The notes under the pieces were generated by a model, which was not told where the DNA came from, made no database searches, and saw only the letters and a program-made list of their open reading frames with translations. The position numbers and the translations under genes are program-made. A DNA stretch of 64,000 bases from Bacteroidales bacterium (GTDB lineage Bacteria; Bacteroidota; Bacteroidia; Bacteroidales; VadinHA17), in NCBI GenBank assembly GCA_022865305.1, contig JALHSP010000071.1, positions 1 through 64,000 of the forward strand. Direction: 5' to 3'. This document shows, piece after piece, positions 44,435-53,445 of this stretch (its first letter is position 1; each line of letters starts with the position of its first letter).

Positions 44435-45184
44435 TCACTTCATCCTGTTAATCATGCTTGCCGAGAAACCGGCACCAAAACCATTATCTATATTTACTAC
44501 TGTAACACCTGAAGAACAACTGGTCAGCATTGCCAGAAGTGCTGAAATACCTCCGAAATTAGCACCATATCCGACACTTGTCGGGACAGCGATTACAGGT
44601 TTGTCCACCAGGCCTCCGACAACACTGGCTAAAGCGCCTTCCATTCCTGCAATCACTATTATTACCCTGCATTTTCGTATTTCAGGCAGCTTGTCAACAA
44701 GTCTGTGTATACCGGCTACACCTGCATCATAGATCCGCAGTACATTATTTCCCAGAAGTTCTGCAATAACTGCTGCCTCTTCTGCAACAGGGATATCAGA
44801 AGTGCCGGCAGTTATCACAGCTATTCTGGTTGAAGGCGTTTCCGGTTTTTGTTTCTGTACAGATATTATTCTTGCTTCCGGGAAGTAGACGACTTCAGAG
44901 GATATACTTCTGACCGCTTCATACATTTCCTGAGTAACTCTTGTACCGATTATATTATTCTCTTTTTCAATCATCACCCTGAATATCTCCATTATCTGCC
45001 TGGTTGATTTACCTGCGCAATAAATAATTTCGGGGTAACCTGTTCTTAATTCACGATGGTGATCAATTCTTGCAAAACCCAGGTCAGTATAAGGGAAGGT
45101 TTTCAGTACCTCCAGTGCTTCTTCAACGCTTTTAGTGCCATTTTTGACATCTTTCAGTAACTTTTCAATTTCTTTGCCCGTCAT
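44435..45184 (-). CDS. larB: Nickel-pincer cofactor biosynthesis protein LarB
   Basis: 249 residues. The C-terminal half resembles the PurE/AIR-carboxylase fold: IAVITAGTSDIPVAEEAAVIAE, then VIIVIAGMEGALASVVGGLV and VIAVPTSVGYGANFGGISAL. The N-terminal part has YTDLGFARIDHHRELRTGYPEIIYC. LarB carboxylates nicotinic acid adenine dinucleotide and hydrolyses it to begin nickel-pincer nucleotide synthesis (established for the family). It starts 2 bp after the larE stop. larA itself is not in the window. Confidence 0.95.
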   Translation of the reverse strand: MTGKEIEKLLKDVKNGTKSVEEALEVLKTFPYTDLGFARIDHHRELRTGYPEIIYCAGKSTRQIMEIFRVMIEKENNIIGTRVTQEMYEAVRSISSEVVYFPEARIISVQKQKPETPSTRIAVITAGTSDIPVAEEAAVIAELLGNNVLRIYDAGVAGIHRLVDKLPEIRKCRVIIVIAGMEGALASVVGGLVDKPVIAVPTSVGYGANFGGISALLAMLTSCSSGVTVVNIDNGFGAGFSASMINRMK

Positions 45185-45186
45185 GG

Positions 45187-45984
45187 TTATGAGTTTACTT
45201 GATTCATGCTGCCTGTTCTATAGCCTTCAAGGTCCAAAGATATATATCTGAAACCTATTTTCTTCAGATTAGATATAATTAGTTCTTTATCAGGATCATG
45301 AATTATCTTTTCAATGTATCCCGGAAGGCATTCAATTCTCGCAAGATCGCCATGAATCCTGACTCTTGTTCCCGGGTATCCCTTTTCAAAAAGAAGATCT
45401 TCCGCTTGCTCAACCATTCTCAGTATTTCGTCATTTATTTCGGTATTGTAAGGAATCCTTGTAAGCAGGCATGCCATTGCAGGTTTATCCCATATGGGTA
45501 GACCGTCTTTCTTCAATAATTCCCGGATATCGCTTTTTCTAAGTCCCGATTCCATTAAAGGACTTCTGATACCAAGTTCCCTTAATGCTTTAAGCCCTGG
45601 ACGGAAATCTCCGGAATCATCAGCATTAGTTCCATCAATTACATATCCATAATTATTTTCCCTGGCAAAAGTTAGCAATTCAGTAAAAAGGATTTTTTTG
45701 CATAAATAGCATCTCTCGATCGGATTGGTCCTGATTATTTCAGGGAAATAAATATCTATTATTTTATGTTTTATATTATGTGTTTTTGTAAACTCAGTAG
45801 TATCTTTAATCTCACGCATTGGTATGTAAGGTGTGTGGATCGTAACAGCCATTATATTAAGCTTTTTCAGGGAATTGGCTCTGTAAAGAAGAAATGAACT
45901 GTCGACCCCTCCGGAAAAAGCCACGACAAACGACTTCAGATCTTCAAGAATCGAATCAAGTTTTAATGATTTTACTTCTAACAT
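45187..45984 (-). CDS. larE: ATP-dependent sulfur transferase LarE
   Basis: 265 residues. The PP-loop FVVAFSGGVDSSFLLYRAN is near the N-terminus, NPIERCYLCKKILFTELL in the middle, and KPAMACLLTRIPYN around residue 175. The Cys in that last motif matches the position of the sacrificial cysteine in the Lactobacillus enzyme. LarE adenylates the pyridinium biscarboxylic acid mononucleotide and inserts sulfur. Whether this one is of the sacrificial or of the iron-sulfur type cannot be decided here. It is the middle gene of larC-larE-larB. Confidence 0.95.
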   Translation of the reverse strand: MLEVKSLKLDSILEDLKSFVVAFSGGVDSSFLLYRANSLKKLNIMAVTIHTPYIPMREIKDTTEFTKTHNIKHKIIDIYFPEIIRTNPIERCYLCKKILFTELLTFARENNYGYVIDGTNADDSGDFRPGLKALRELGIRSPLMESGLRKSDIRELLKKDGLPIWDKPAMACLLTRIPYNTEINDEILRMVEQAEDLLFEKGYPGTRVRIHGDLARIECLPGYIEKIIHDPDKELIISNLKKIGFRYISLDLEGYRTGSMNQVNS

Positions 45985-46000
45985 TTTACCTGTCTTTTCA

Positions 46001-47236
46001 TTAATTTCCTTTCCTCATCCATTGGGATAGAGCCTGTCCCGATTTATCGTGAGATTTAGGGTGAGGTTTATGTTTAGTAATCGAAGCCATAATATTATTG
46101 TAAACCTCCTTTACAGGAATCCCTTTTTCTATGGCAATTTTTCTACATTCATCAAATTCAGGTTTACACGAAACCTCGATGTCTTTATAATAAGATCGCT
46201 TTATAGTTACTGCCCCGTAAATGGTCTGAACAGTGTCAAATTTCCTGACCAGTGTATCTTTCCTGAATGTGAAAGTCCTGATACCCAGTGAAGTCGATTC
46301 AGTAAAAATAATATTCTTTACAGGTTCAGATAAGTTGGTTTCACATATGACATTTAGTACATTACCCGGTCTTCCTTTTTTCATAATGATATTTGAAATG
46401 AATACATCGGAAGCTCCGGCAATGAATAGCTTTTCAGAAATGTATTCAAAAAACTCAGGATTCATATCATCAATATTACATTCAATAAGCAAAGCATCAT
46501 GTCCTACCTGGCTTTCATCATTTTCTCCCACATAAACTCTTAACAGATTTGGAATGTCAGGATGATCTTTTTGTCCGACACCGTATCCTGTCTTTTCAAT
46601 TTGTAGAGTCAATCCGCTATTGAACTGTGTTCCAAGAACAGCCAGGATTGCAGCTCCGGTTGGGGTTGTTGCTTCAAAATCGACTCCCCCCCTTTTTACA
46701 GGTATTCCCTTTAATATCTCTGCTGTTGCCGGCGCAGGAACAGGAAGCATACCGTGCTCGCATTTCACCAAACCGCCTCCGAGCTCCACTGCGGAAACAT
46801 GCACCGCATCAGGATTTAAAGCGTTATAGCAAATAGCTGCTCCTACAATATCGATAATTGAATCGATAGCTCCGACTTCATGAAAATGGACTTTTTCAAC
46901 CGGGATTCCATGAACCGAAGCTTCGGCTTCCGCAATTTTCATGAATATTTTTTTACTCAGCACTTTAGTTTTATTATCAAGTCCTGATTCATTAATAATC
47001 TTCTCAATATCAGCAAGATATCTGAATTCATGCTCATTTCGTGTCTGTTTCACAGTCACTTTTGTACCAGCGATTCCATGTCTTTGATCCTTTTTGGCAA
47101 CCAGCTTCCATCCTTTGAGGTTTAATTTATTAAGATGATCAATCAGATATGTTTTATTAACACCCAGATCTAACATCGCACCAAGATTCATATCGCCGCT
47201 TATACCTGAAAAACAATCGTAGCAGAGGATTTTCAT
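46001..47236 (-). CDS. larC: Nickel insertion protein LarC
   Basis: 411 residues in a single uninterrupted frame, unlike the frameshifted larC1/larC2 of Lactobacillus. Opening CYDCFSGISGDMNLGAMLDLG, then HFHEVGAIDSIIDIVGAAIC and GGGLVKCEHGMLPVPAPATAEIL, is typical of LarC. The end is rich in His and Lys (ITKHKPHPKSHDKSG), a possible metal-handling tail. It inserts nickel into the dithio precursor using CTP. First gene of the minus-strand lar operon and divergent from the DUF362 gene. Confidence 0.96.
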   Translation of the reverse strand: MKILCYDCFSGISGDMNLGAMLDLGVNKTYLIDHLNKLNLKGWKLVAKKDQRHGIAGTKVTVKQTRNEHEFRYLADIEKIINESGLDNKTKVLSKKIFMKIAEAEASVHGIPVEKVHFHEVGAIDSIIDIVGAAICYNALNPDAVHVSAVELGGGLVKCEHGMLPVPAPATAEILKGIPVKRGGVDFEATTPTGAAILAVLGTQFNSGLTLQIEKTGYGVGQKDHPDIPNLLRVYVGENDESQVGHDALLIECNIDDMNPEFFEYISEKLFIAGASDVFISNIIMKKGRPGNVLNVICETNLSEPVKNIIFTESTSLGIRTFTFRKDTLVRKFDTVQTIYGAVTIKRSYYKDIEVSCKPEFDECRKIAIEKGIPVKEVYNNIMASITKHKPHPKSHDKSGQALSQWMRKGN

Positions 47237-47422
47237 TTTATCGTCAATCGATTATATTAGAAACATATTAAAAAGAAAAATGTTAACTCCAATCAATAAA
47301 ACATTTGTTTAACAAATTTTCAGATGCTAATATACTATTTACATTCTTTAGAGAATAATAAAAAAAAGTTGTATTTTTCGGCACTTTTCTCGATATTATT
47401 TGACAAAAGAGTTACAATAACC

Positions 47423-48343
47423 ATGAAACGAAGAGATTTTCTTAAGAAATCCGCCGGAGCCGGACTTGCTGCCGGCGCAGCAATCAGTGTTGGAGGATAT
47501 GAAAAACTGTGGGCATCCTCACCTTCAAATGTCAAATATGATATGGTTGCCGTTATGGGAGGAAATCCTGATGCAATGTTTGATCTTGGAATACAGGAAC
47601 TTGGCGGGATGGGTACTTTTATTCAGAAAGGGCAGAAGGTCCTGGTTAAACCGAATATAGGATGGGATGTTATACCTGAACTGGCAGCAAACACAAATCC
47701 ATTACTGCTTAAAAGGGTTATTTATCATTGTTTCAGAGCCGGAGCGAAAGAGGTATATGTATTTGACCACACCTGCGATAACTGGGTAAACTGTTATAAA
47801 AATTCAGGTCTTGAAAAAACTGCCAGGTCAGCTGGTGCAAAAGTTGTACCTGCCAATTCAGAGAATTACTATCAGCAGGTCGATATTCCGGGCGGAGTGA
47901 AGCTTAAAAGCGCAAAAGTGCATGAGCTGCTACTCGAAACGGATGTTTTTATTAACGTTCCTATTTTAAAAGACCATAACTCCACAAGAATGACATGCTG
48001 TCTCAAAAATATGATGGGTGTGGTATGGGACAGAGGTTTCTGGCATTCAAATAATCTTAATCAGTGTATTGCCGATTATGCCTTATTTGAAAAGAAACCA
48101 GTCCTGAATATCATTGATTGTTATAATGTTATGGTTAAAAATGGCCCCCAGGGAGTTTCGAAAGAAGATCTTGTGCAGATGAAATCGCAAATTATCACTA
48201 CCGACTGGGTTGCTGGTGATGCAGCAGCAGCAAAAATGCTTGGCGTTGAGATTGAAAAAATCGAGTATATTCCGATGGCCCATAAGATGGGTTTGGGAAA
48301 TATGAATCTGGATTCCCTCAATATTAAAAGAATTAAAATGTAA
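47423..48343 (+). CDS. Tat-exported DUF362 protein
   Basis: 306 residues from ATG 47423. That start gives a clean twin-arginine signal (MKRRDFLKKSAGAGLAAG, Arg3-Arg4), while the earlier ATG at 47324 would bury it. The mature part has the DUF362 pattern: VLVKPNIGWDVIPELAANTN, VYVFDHTCDNWVNCYKNSG, then INVPILKDHNSTRMTCCLKN and IIDCYNVMVKNGPQG. Family function is uncertain; members are often next to ferredoxins. Tat export implies folding, perhaps with a cofactor, before transport. The polyferredoxin gene starts 6 bp on. Confidence 0.9.
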   Translation: MKRRDFLKKSAGAGLAAGAAISVGGYEKLWASSPSNVKYDMVAVMGGNPDAMFDLGIQELGGMGTFIQKGQKVLVKPNIGWDVIPELAANTNPLLLKRVIYHCFRAGAKEVYVFDHTCDNWVNCYKNSGLEKTARSAGAKVVPANSENYYQQVDIPGGVKLKSAKVHELLLETDVFINVPILKDHNSTRMTCCLKNMMGVVWDRGFWHSNNLNQCIADYALFEKKPVLNIIDCYNVMVKNGPQGVSKEDLVQMKSQIITTDWVAGDAAAAKMLGVEIEKIEYIPMAHKMGLGNMNLDSLNIKRIKM

Positions 48344-48349
48344 TTTCTG

Positions 48350-49909
48350 ATGAAGTCGCCGTTTCTCAGAAGATTCCGAATTTTGATTTCAGCACTGGTA
48401 TTCATTTGTTTCTTCCTTGTCTTTGTTGATTTCAGGTATATTATTCCGGGTGATTATATAAACTACCTGCTCTATTTGCAATTTATACCTTCTGCAATGA
48501 AATTTTTTGATCTGAGAACTATTGCGGCAGGTGGCTTTATTATTATAATGATTCTTACATTGCTGACTGGTCGGACATACTGCTCATTTCTGTGCCCACT
48601 GGGCATCGGGCAGGATATTTTCAGCAGAATTGGGGGACGGATCAGGAGAAAATTCAGAAGATATGGTTTTAAGAAGCCATTCACAATAATCAGGTACTCG
48701 CTTCTTGCCGCCACACTAATTGTCACAATGGTTTGGGGAGTATATTTGCTTACACTGCTTGATCCATACAGTATTTTTGGAAGGTTCATGACCTATTTTG
48801 CCAAACCAGTAATCATTGTCATAAATAATTTTCTTGCAGGGATCCTCGGTAAATTTGATATTTTTACCTTAAGCCATATCACTGTCAAAGGATATCAGCT
48901 ATTGGTATATTTGATACCTGCGTCGTTTTTTGTCCTTATAGGGATCCTTTCTTTAACAAAAGGCAGGCTTTATTGTAATATGATCTGTCCAGTCGGAACT
49001 CTTCTTGGCCTTCTTTCAAAAATTTCCCTCCTCAGAATTAAATTTGATAAAAGCGCCTGTACACGATGCGGAAGATGCGCAATTGGATGCAAATCTTCAT
49101 GCATAGATTTTCTTCAGTATCATGTTGATGTCACCAGGTGCGTTGATTGTTTCAATTGTATCAACATCTGTCCCGATAAAGCTCTTTCGTATGGTTTGGT
49201 AAACCTGAAGAAAAAAGAACAAAAGACTGATGAAAGCAGACGTAAGTTTGTTGCCGGTTCTGTGTTACTGATGCTTGGTTTGCCACATCTGGTAAAAGGA
49301 CAGGATAAAAAAGCTCCGGTACCTACTAAAGTCTCAACAGTTAAAGAAAACAAAACATCCCCGGTCTGTCCCCCCGGCGGAGTTTCAATTGCTGATTTAA
49401 ATAAGGATTGCACGGCATGCTCCCTTTGCATTACAGCCTGTCCTAACGGTGTCCTGCAACCTGCATTGTTCCAGTATGGCATCGCAGGAATGATGCAACC
49501 GGTAATGGATTATCATAAGAGCTTCTGTACATATAATTGCACAGCCTGCACAGAAATTTGTCCGACATATGCCCTGCATCCGCTTGTTCTTGAAGCCAAG
49601 AAACTGACACAGCTCGGTAAGGCAAACTTCATTAAGGATAACTGCATTGTAAAAACAGAAAAGACAGCTTGTGGCGCATGTTCTGAGGCTTGTCCGACTA
49701 AAGCAGTTTATATGATACCTTATGAAGGAAATCTCGTCATTCCGGAAGTCAATAATGAAATATGCATTGGCTGCGGACATTGTGAATTTGCCTGTCCGAC
49801 TACCCCATATAAAGCAATATTTGTTGACGGAAATCCTGTTCATCAGGTTGCTAAAAAACCTGAAAATGAGCAATCTGAAATAAAAACTCCGGTCGAATTC
49901 CCCTTTTAA
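48350..49909 (+). CDS. Membrane polyferredoxin (NapH-like plus ferredoxin fusion)
   Basis: 519 residues. The N-terminal half is NapH-like: membrane helices at about 10-27, 55-73, 115-136 and 184-204, with CSFLCPLG (78-85) and CNMICPVG (209-216). Two 4Fe-4S clusters follow, with Cys at 237-251 and 264-274. A twin-Arg-like SRRKFVAGSVLLML at 296-309 starts another hydrophobic stretch. The C-terminal half (354-485) holds four further cysteine clusters (354-364, 393-404, 441-448, 472-482). It is likely to pass electrons through the membrane to the exported DUF362 protein or an unidentified partner. Confidence 0.9.
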   Translation: MKSPFLRRFRILISALVFICFFLVFVDFRYIIPGDYINYLLYLQFIPSAMKFFDLRTIAAGGFIIIMILTLLTGRTYCSFLCPLGIGQDIFSRIGGRIRRKFRRYGFKKPFTIIRYSLLAATLIVTMVWGVYLLTLLDPYSIFGRFMTYFAKPVIIVINNFLAGILGKFDIFTLSHITVKGYQLLVYLIPASFFVLIGILSLTKGRLYCNMICPVGTLLGLLSKISLLRIKFDKSACTRCGRCAIGCKSSCIDFLQYHVDVTRCVDCFNCINICPDKALSYGLVNLKKKEQKTDESRRKFVAGSVLLMLGLPHLVKGQDKKAPVPTKVSTVKENKTSPVCPPGGVSIADLNKDCTACSLCITACPNGVLQPALFQYGIAGMMQPVMDYHKSFCTYNCTACTEICPTYALHPLVLEAKKLTQLGKANFIKDNCIVKTEKTACGACSEACPTKAVYMIPYEGNLVIPEVNNEICIGCGHCEFACPTTPYKAIFVDGNPVHQVAKKPENEQSEIKTPVEFPF

Positions 49910-49961
49910 TACCAGGCACGTTTGTGTAATACCCGGAATAATCATGAAAACATGATATTTA

Positions 49962-49994
49962 TTTGCTTTGAGTTCCGATAATCAGTTAATTTTG
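49962..49994 (+). promoter_or_regulatory. Promoter of the mce-cit operon
   Basis: TTTG (49962-49965), a 21-bp spacer and TAATTTTG (49987-49994) match TTTG-N19-21-TAnnTTTG. The start of mce is 35 bp downstream. Confidence 0.6.
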
Positions 49995-50028
49995 TTATTA
50001 CATTGTATTTATTCCAATTATTCATGAA

Positions 50029-50439
50029 ATGAAACCATCACATATTGAGCATATTGGTATTGCAGTCCGAAATCTTGAGGATGCAATAAGATTCTATGAA
50101 AAGATTTTTGATCTGAAGTGCTATAATATTGAAGAGGTGGCTGAACAAAAAGTCCGGACAGCATTCTTCAGAGTCGGTCAGACAAAGATTGAGTTACTCG
50201 AATCAACAGATCCCGAAGGCCCGGTAAGTAAATTCATAGAAAAAAAAGGAGAAGGAGTTCATCACATTGCCTTTGCTGTAAAAAAAATAGCAGAGCAGTT
50301 AAAACATGCTGAAAAACACGGGATTACCCTCATTGATTCTTCACCAAGAAAAGGTGCGGAGGGACTTGATATAGCTTTTCTTCATCCCAAATCAACTTCC
50401 GGGGTTCTGATTGAGATATGCGAGGATAAAAACATATGA
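50029..50439 (+). CDS. mce: Methylmalonyl-CoA epimerase
   Basis: 136 residues of the glyoxalase/VOC fold. SHIEHIGIAVRNLEDAIRFYE starts with the metal His ligand, and RVGQTKIELLESTDPEGPVSKFIEKKGEGVHHIAF and GVLIEICE supply the others. It interconverts (S)- and (R)-methylmalonyl-CoA for the succinate-propionate route. It is placed first in an operon with citrate lyase genes, an uncommon neighbourhood. Standard length. Confidence 0.96.
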   Translation: MKPSHIEHIGIAVRNLEDAIRFYEKIFDLKCYNIEEVAEQKVRTAFFRVGQTKIELLESTDPEGPVSKFIEKKGEGVHHIAFAVKKIAEQLKHAEKHGITLIDSSPRKGAEGLDIAFLHPKSTSGVLIEICEDKNI

Positions 50440-50461
50440 AATTTTATCAATTCCTGATACG

Positions 50462-51670
50462 ATGAAGAGAAGAATTGCCGCTGCAGGTAGCGCCGGGCCG
50501 AAGGTAAGATCAGATTGTGAAATTACCCTCGAACTTAAAAGTAAGGGTGGGATAGTTTTCGATCTGACATCGAAGGTGGAAGCACTTTATGGCAGATCAA
50601 TAAAAGAGCTTTGTTATGAGATTCTGAAATCCTTTGATATCAGAAATGCTGATGTGAGAATAAATGATTCCGGAGCTCTTGCATTTGTGATTGCTGCCCG
50701 TCTCGAAGCGGCAATTAAAAAACTCATTAATTCTGACCTCGAATATCTCCCCGAATTCATTAAGGAAAACAGATATTCCACAACTGCCGGACGATTCAGG
50801 TTTTCGAGGCTTTATCTTCCGGGAAACACACCTGGTTTGATGATAAATGCTGGTCTTCATTCTGCAGACGCGATCATACTGGATCTGGAAGACTCAGTTT
50901 CCCCTGAAAAAAAGGATGAAGCACGAATACTTGTAAGAAATGCCCTGCGTCAGGTAAATTTCTATGGAGCTGAGAGGATGGTAAGGATAAATCAGGGGGA
51001 TAGAGGTCTTATCGATCTGCATTTTGTAATACCTCATAATGTGAATCTTATACTGGTGCCAAAGTGTGAGAATCATGATCAGATAAAAATCATCGATAGT
51101 GAAATATCTGCAATAAGGAAGAAGGAAAGGATCAGGAACACTGTATTCCTGATGCCGATAATTGAAAGCGCGCTTGGCATAGAAAACTCATTTGATATTG
51201 CAAAAGCTTCAGAAAATGTTGTCGCTTTGGCGATAGGACTTGAAGATTATACAGCTGATCTCGGAGTTCCCAGGACCAGGGAAGGGATGGAGTCATTATA
51301 TGCAAGAACAAGGCTTGTGGTTGCAGCCAAAGCAGCAGGTATCCAGCCTATTGATTCTGTATTCTCCGATGTAAGTGAAATGGAAGCTCTTAAACAATAT
51401 GTTTTAGCATCCAGGGCTTTAGGATTTGAAGGAATGGGATGTATTCACCCACGGCAAATATCAGTAATTAACGAGGGATTTGCCCCTGATGCCCAGGAAA
51501 TTGAAAAAGCAAAAAGGATCGTATGCGCATTTGAAGATGCAACACGAAATGGCCTTGGTGTTGTGGCACTTGGATCCAAAATGATTGATCCACCTGTTGT
51601 TAAAAGGGCTCAAAAGACAATAGAATTGGCTGTAAAGCTTGGCAAACTACCTCTTCAAATGAATAAGTAA
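50462..51670 (+). CDS. Citrate lyase CitD-CitE fusion (acyl carrier plus beta subunit)
   Basis: 402 residues from ATG 50462, chosen because an earlier ATG (50411) lies inside mce and adds a non-family stretch. Residues 1-90 resemble the CitD acyl carrier protein (ITLELKSKGGIVFDLTSKVE, then GALAFVIAARLEAAIKKLI). Residues 113-402 are CitE: RSRLYLPG-like start, ADAIILDLEDSVSPEKKDEAR, MPIIESALGIENSF, ALGLEDY-like ALAIGLEDYTADLG, and GFEGMGCIHPRQI. Together with CitF this is the citrate (or related 3-hydroxyacid) lyase. The carrier Ser normally preceding Asp is Ser17 in RSDCEI; see findings. It lies 22 bp after mce and 12 bp before citF. Confidence 0.85.
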   Translation: MKRRIAAAGSAGPKVRSDCEITLELKSKGGIVFDLTSKVEALYGRSIKELCYEILKSFDIRNADVRINDSGALAFVIAARLEAAIKKLINSDLEYLPEFIKENRYSTTAGRFRFSRLYLPGNTPGLMINAGLHSADAIILDLEDSVSPEKKDEARILVRNALRQVNFYGAERMVRINQGDRGLIDLHFVIPHNVNLILVPKCENHDQIKIIDSEISAIRKKERIRNTVFLMPIIESALGIENSFDIAKASENVVALAIGLEDYTADLGVPRTREGMESLYARTRLVVAAKAAGIQPIDSVFSDVSEMEALKQYVLASRALGFEGMGCIHPRQISVINEGFAPDAQEIEKAKRIVCAFEDATRNGLGVVALGSKMIDPPVVKRAQKTIELAVKLGKLPLQMNK

Positions 51671-51682
51671 TACGTCAGATAT

Positions 51683-53242
51683 ATGGCTATTAAAACAGTA
51701 ATAAATGCAGCAGGCAGGAGGGTCCCTCTAAAAATTAATGGTCAGTCTGCAGTGCCATTCAAAGGTGTCGGAAAGCATTGGCCGGAAGGTACAAAACATT
51801 CACCTCCGGTTCCAACATGTTCTGATTATCCATGTGACGGAAATAAGGTGGTCAGGTCGCTTGAAGAAGCATTACGTAAGTGTGGACTACGTAATGGAAT
51901 GACTATTTCAACACATCACCATTTAAGGGATGGAGATCTGATAAGCAACAGGATATTTGAGCTGGCCTCTGCAATGGGAGTGAAGGACCTGGTTTGGTTT
52001 CCTTCAGCTTCATTTCCGTGCAACGATCCGGTAATCAATTACCTTGATGACGGCACTATTAACAGGATAGAGGGTAGTATGAACGGCCCGCTGGGAAGAT
52101 ATGTTTCAGAAGGTAAAATGAAAGGGACTGCAGTTCTCCGGTCACATGGCGGCAGGGTTCAGGCTATTCAGGACGGAGAAGTTAAAATTGATATCGCGGT
52201 TCTTGTTGCTCCCTCCGCAGATTCTTTTGGCAATGCTAGAGGTACCGGAGGGAGTTCGGCATGCGGAGTAATTGGTTACGCAAAAGCCGACAGCATGTAT
52301 GCATCAAAAGTAATAGTAGTTACTGACAATCTCGTTGATTTTCCGTGCTTCCCTATGGAAATCGAAGGAAATTATGTTGACTATGTTGTTGTAGTCGATA
52401 AAATCGGGGTACCCGAAAAGATTGTTTCAGGAACTACCCAGGTTACAAAGAGTCCTGACAGGCTGCTGATTGCAGAGTTAACAGCATCATTTCTTGAAAA
52501 GTCCGGGATACTTAAAGATGGAGTAACCATCCAGGCCGGAGCTGGAGGTACTTCCCTGGCAATTGCTGTTTTTGTGCATGAGATCTTGAAGCAGAAGGAT
52601 TGGAAAGCAAAATTCGGTTTTGGTGGAAGCACAAAGTATATGATTAATATGCTTGAAGAAGGTCAGATGAATTATATACTTGATGCGCAGGCATTTGACC
52701 TTGATGCTGTCAGATCAGTGGAAAAAAATCCAAATCATATACCTTACCCTGTATTTAATGCCTACAATTATCATTCAAAGGGTAACCTGACAAGCATGAT
52801 GGATATTATGATCCTGGGGGCAACCGAGATTGACCTTAATTTTAACGGGAATGTTGTCACTCACTCTGACGGGTATCTGCTTCACGGTATTGGTGGCTGG
52901 CAGAATTGCCTTCATGCGCGTAATGTTATTATACCTGTTCCTCTTTTTCGTGACAGGATTCCTGTGATTGTTGACCAGGTGACTACTCTGTGCGGTCCGG
53001 GAGAACTTATAGATGTAATCATTACTGAAAGAGGGATAGCAATAAATCCTCTGCGGAAAGACCTTATTAAGAGTGTAAAGGGAAGCGGGCTTCCTGTAAG
53101 AACGATAAAAGAGCTTAAGGAAGAAGCAGAAAGAATCTGCGGCAAACCTCAAAAAGCAAGATTTGAAGAAGATATTGTAGCAGCTATCAAATGGGTTGAC
53201 GGGACAGTTATTGATGTTGTGCGGAAAATAAAAACCGGCTAA
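51683..53242 (+). CDS. citF: Citrate lyase alpha subunit
   Basis: 519 residues. PLKINGQSAVPFKGVGKHWP at the start, HHHLRDGDLISNRIFELAS, then HGGRVQAIQDGEVKIDIAVL and the glycine-rich GFGGSTKYMINMLEEGQ are typical of CitF, the acetyl-ACP:citrate ACP transferase. It forms citryl-ACP, which CitE cleaves to oxaloacetate and acetyl-ACP. citC, citX and citG, needed to make the holo-carrier, are absent from the window. A rubredoxin gene starts 9 bp after its stop. Confidence 0.95.
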   Translation: MAIKTVINAAGRRVPLKINGQSAVPFKGVGKHWPEGTKHSPPVPTCSDYPCDGNKVVRSLEEALRKCGLRNGMTISTHHHLRDGDLISNRIFELASAMGVKDLVWFPSASFPCNDPVINYLDDGTINRIEGSMNGPLGRYVSEGKMKGTAVLRSHGGRVQAIQDGEVKIDIAVLVAPSADSFGNARGTGGSSACGVIGYAKADSMYASKVIVVTDNLVDFPCFPMEIEGNYVDYVVVVDKIGVPEKIVSGTTQVTKSPDRLLIAELTASFLEKSGILKDGVTIQAGAGGTSLAIAVFVHEILKQKDWKAKFGFGGSTKYMINMLEEGQMNYILDAQAFDLDAVRSVEKNPNHIPYPVFNAYNYHSKGNLTSMMDIMILGATEIDLNFNGNVVTHSDGYLLHGIGGWQNCLHARNVIIPVPLFRDRIPVIVDQVTTLCGPGELIDVIITERGIAINPLRKDLIKSVKGSGLPVRTIKELKEEAERICGKPQKARFEEDIVAAIKWVDGTVIDVVRKIKTG

Positions 53243-53251
53243 ATAATTGAT

Positions 53252-53413
53252 ATGGAAAAATATAAATGTGAAGTATGCGGATATATCTATGATCCCGTGG
53301 AAGGAGATCTTTCGGGAGGGATAGAACCAGGGATTCCATTCAGTGAGCTTCCTGATAATTATACCTGCCCTGTCTGTGGTGTAGGTAAGGAAGAGTTTAC
53401 CAGGTGTGATTAA
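53252..53413 (+). CDS. Rubredoxin
   Basis: 53 residues, a complete rubredoxin: [19 protein letters not shown] with Cys6-x2-Cys9, and [13 protein letters not shown] with Cys39-x2-Cys42, enclosing one iron. Asp, Pro and Gly positions of the family are kept. It is a small electron carrier, commonly for superoxide reductase, rubrerythrin or similar enzymes in anaerobes; none of these is in the window. It starts 9 bp after citF, so it belongs to the same transcript. Confidence 0.96.
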   Translation: MEKYKCEVCGYIYDPVEGDLSGGIEPGIPFSELPDNYTCPVCGVGKEEFTRCD

Positions 53414-53445
53414 CAGGATAAACTGGTTATCCTGACTTCAGGTAT

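Noticed and set aside
50411-50461. Earlier ATG for the CitD-CitE fusion
   Set aside because: It lies inside mce and adds residues that do not resemble CitD; the ATG at 50462 fits the family start.
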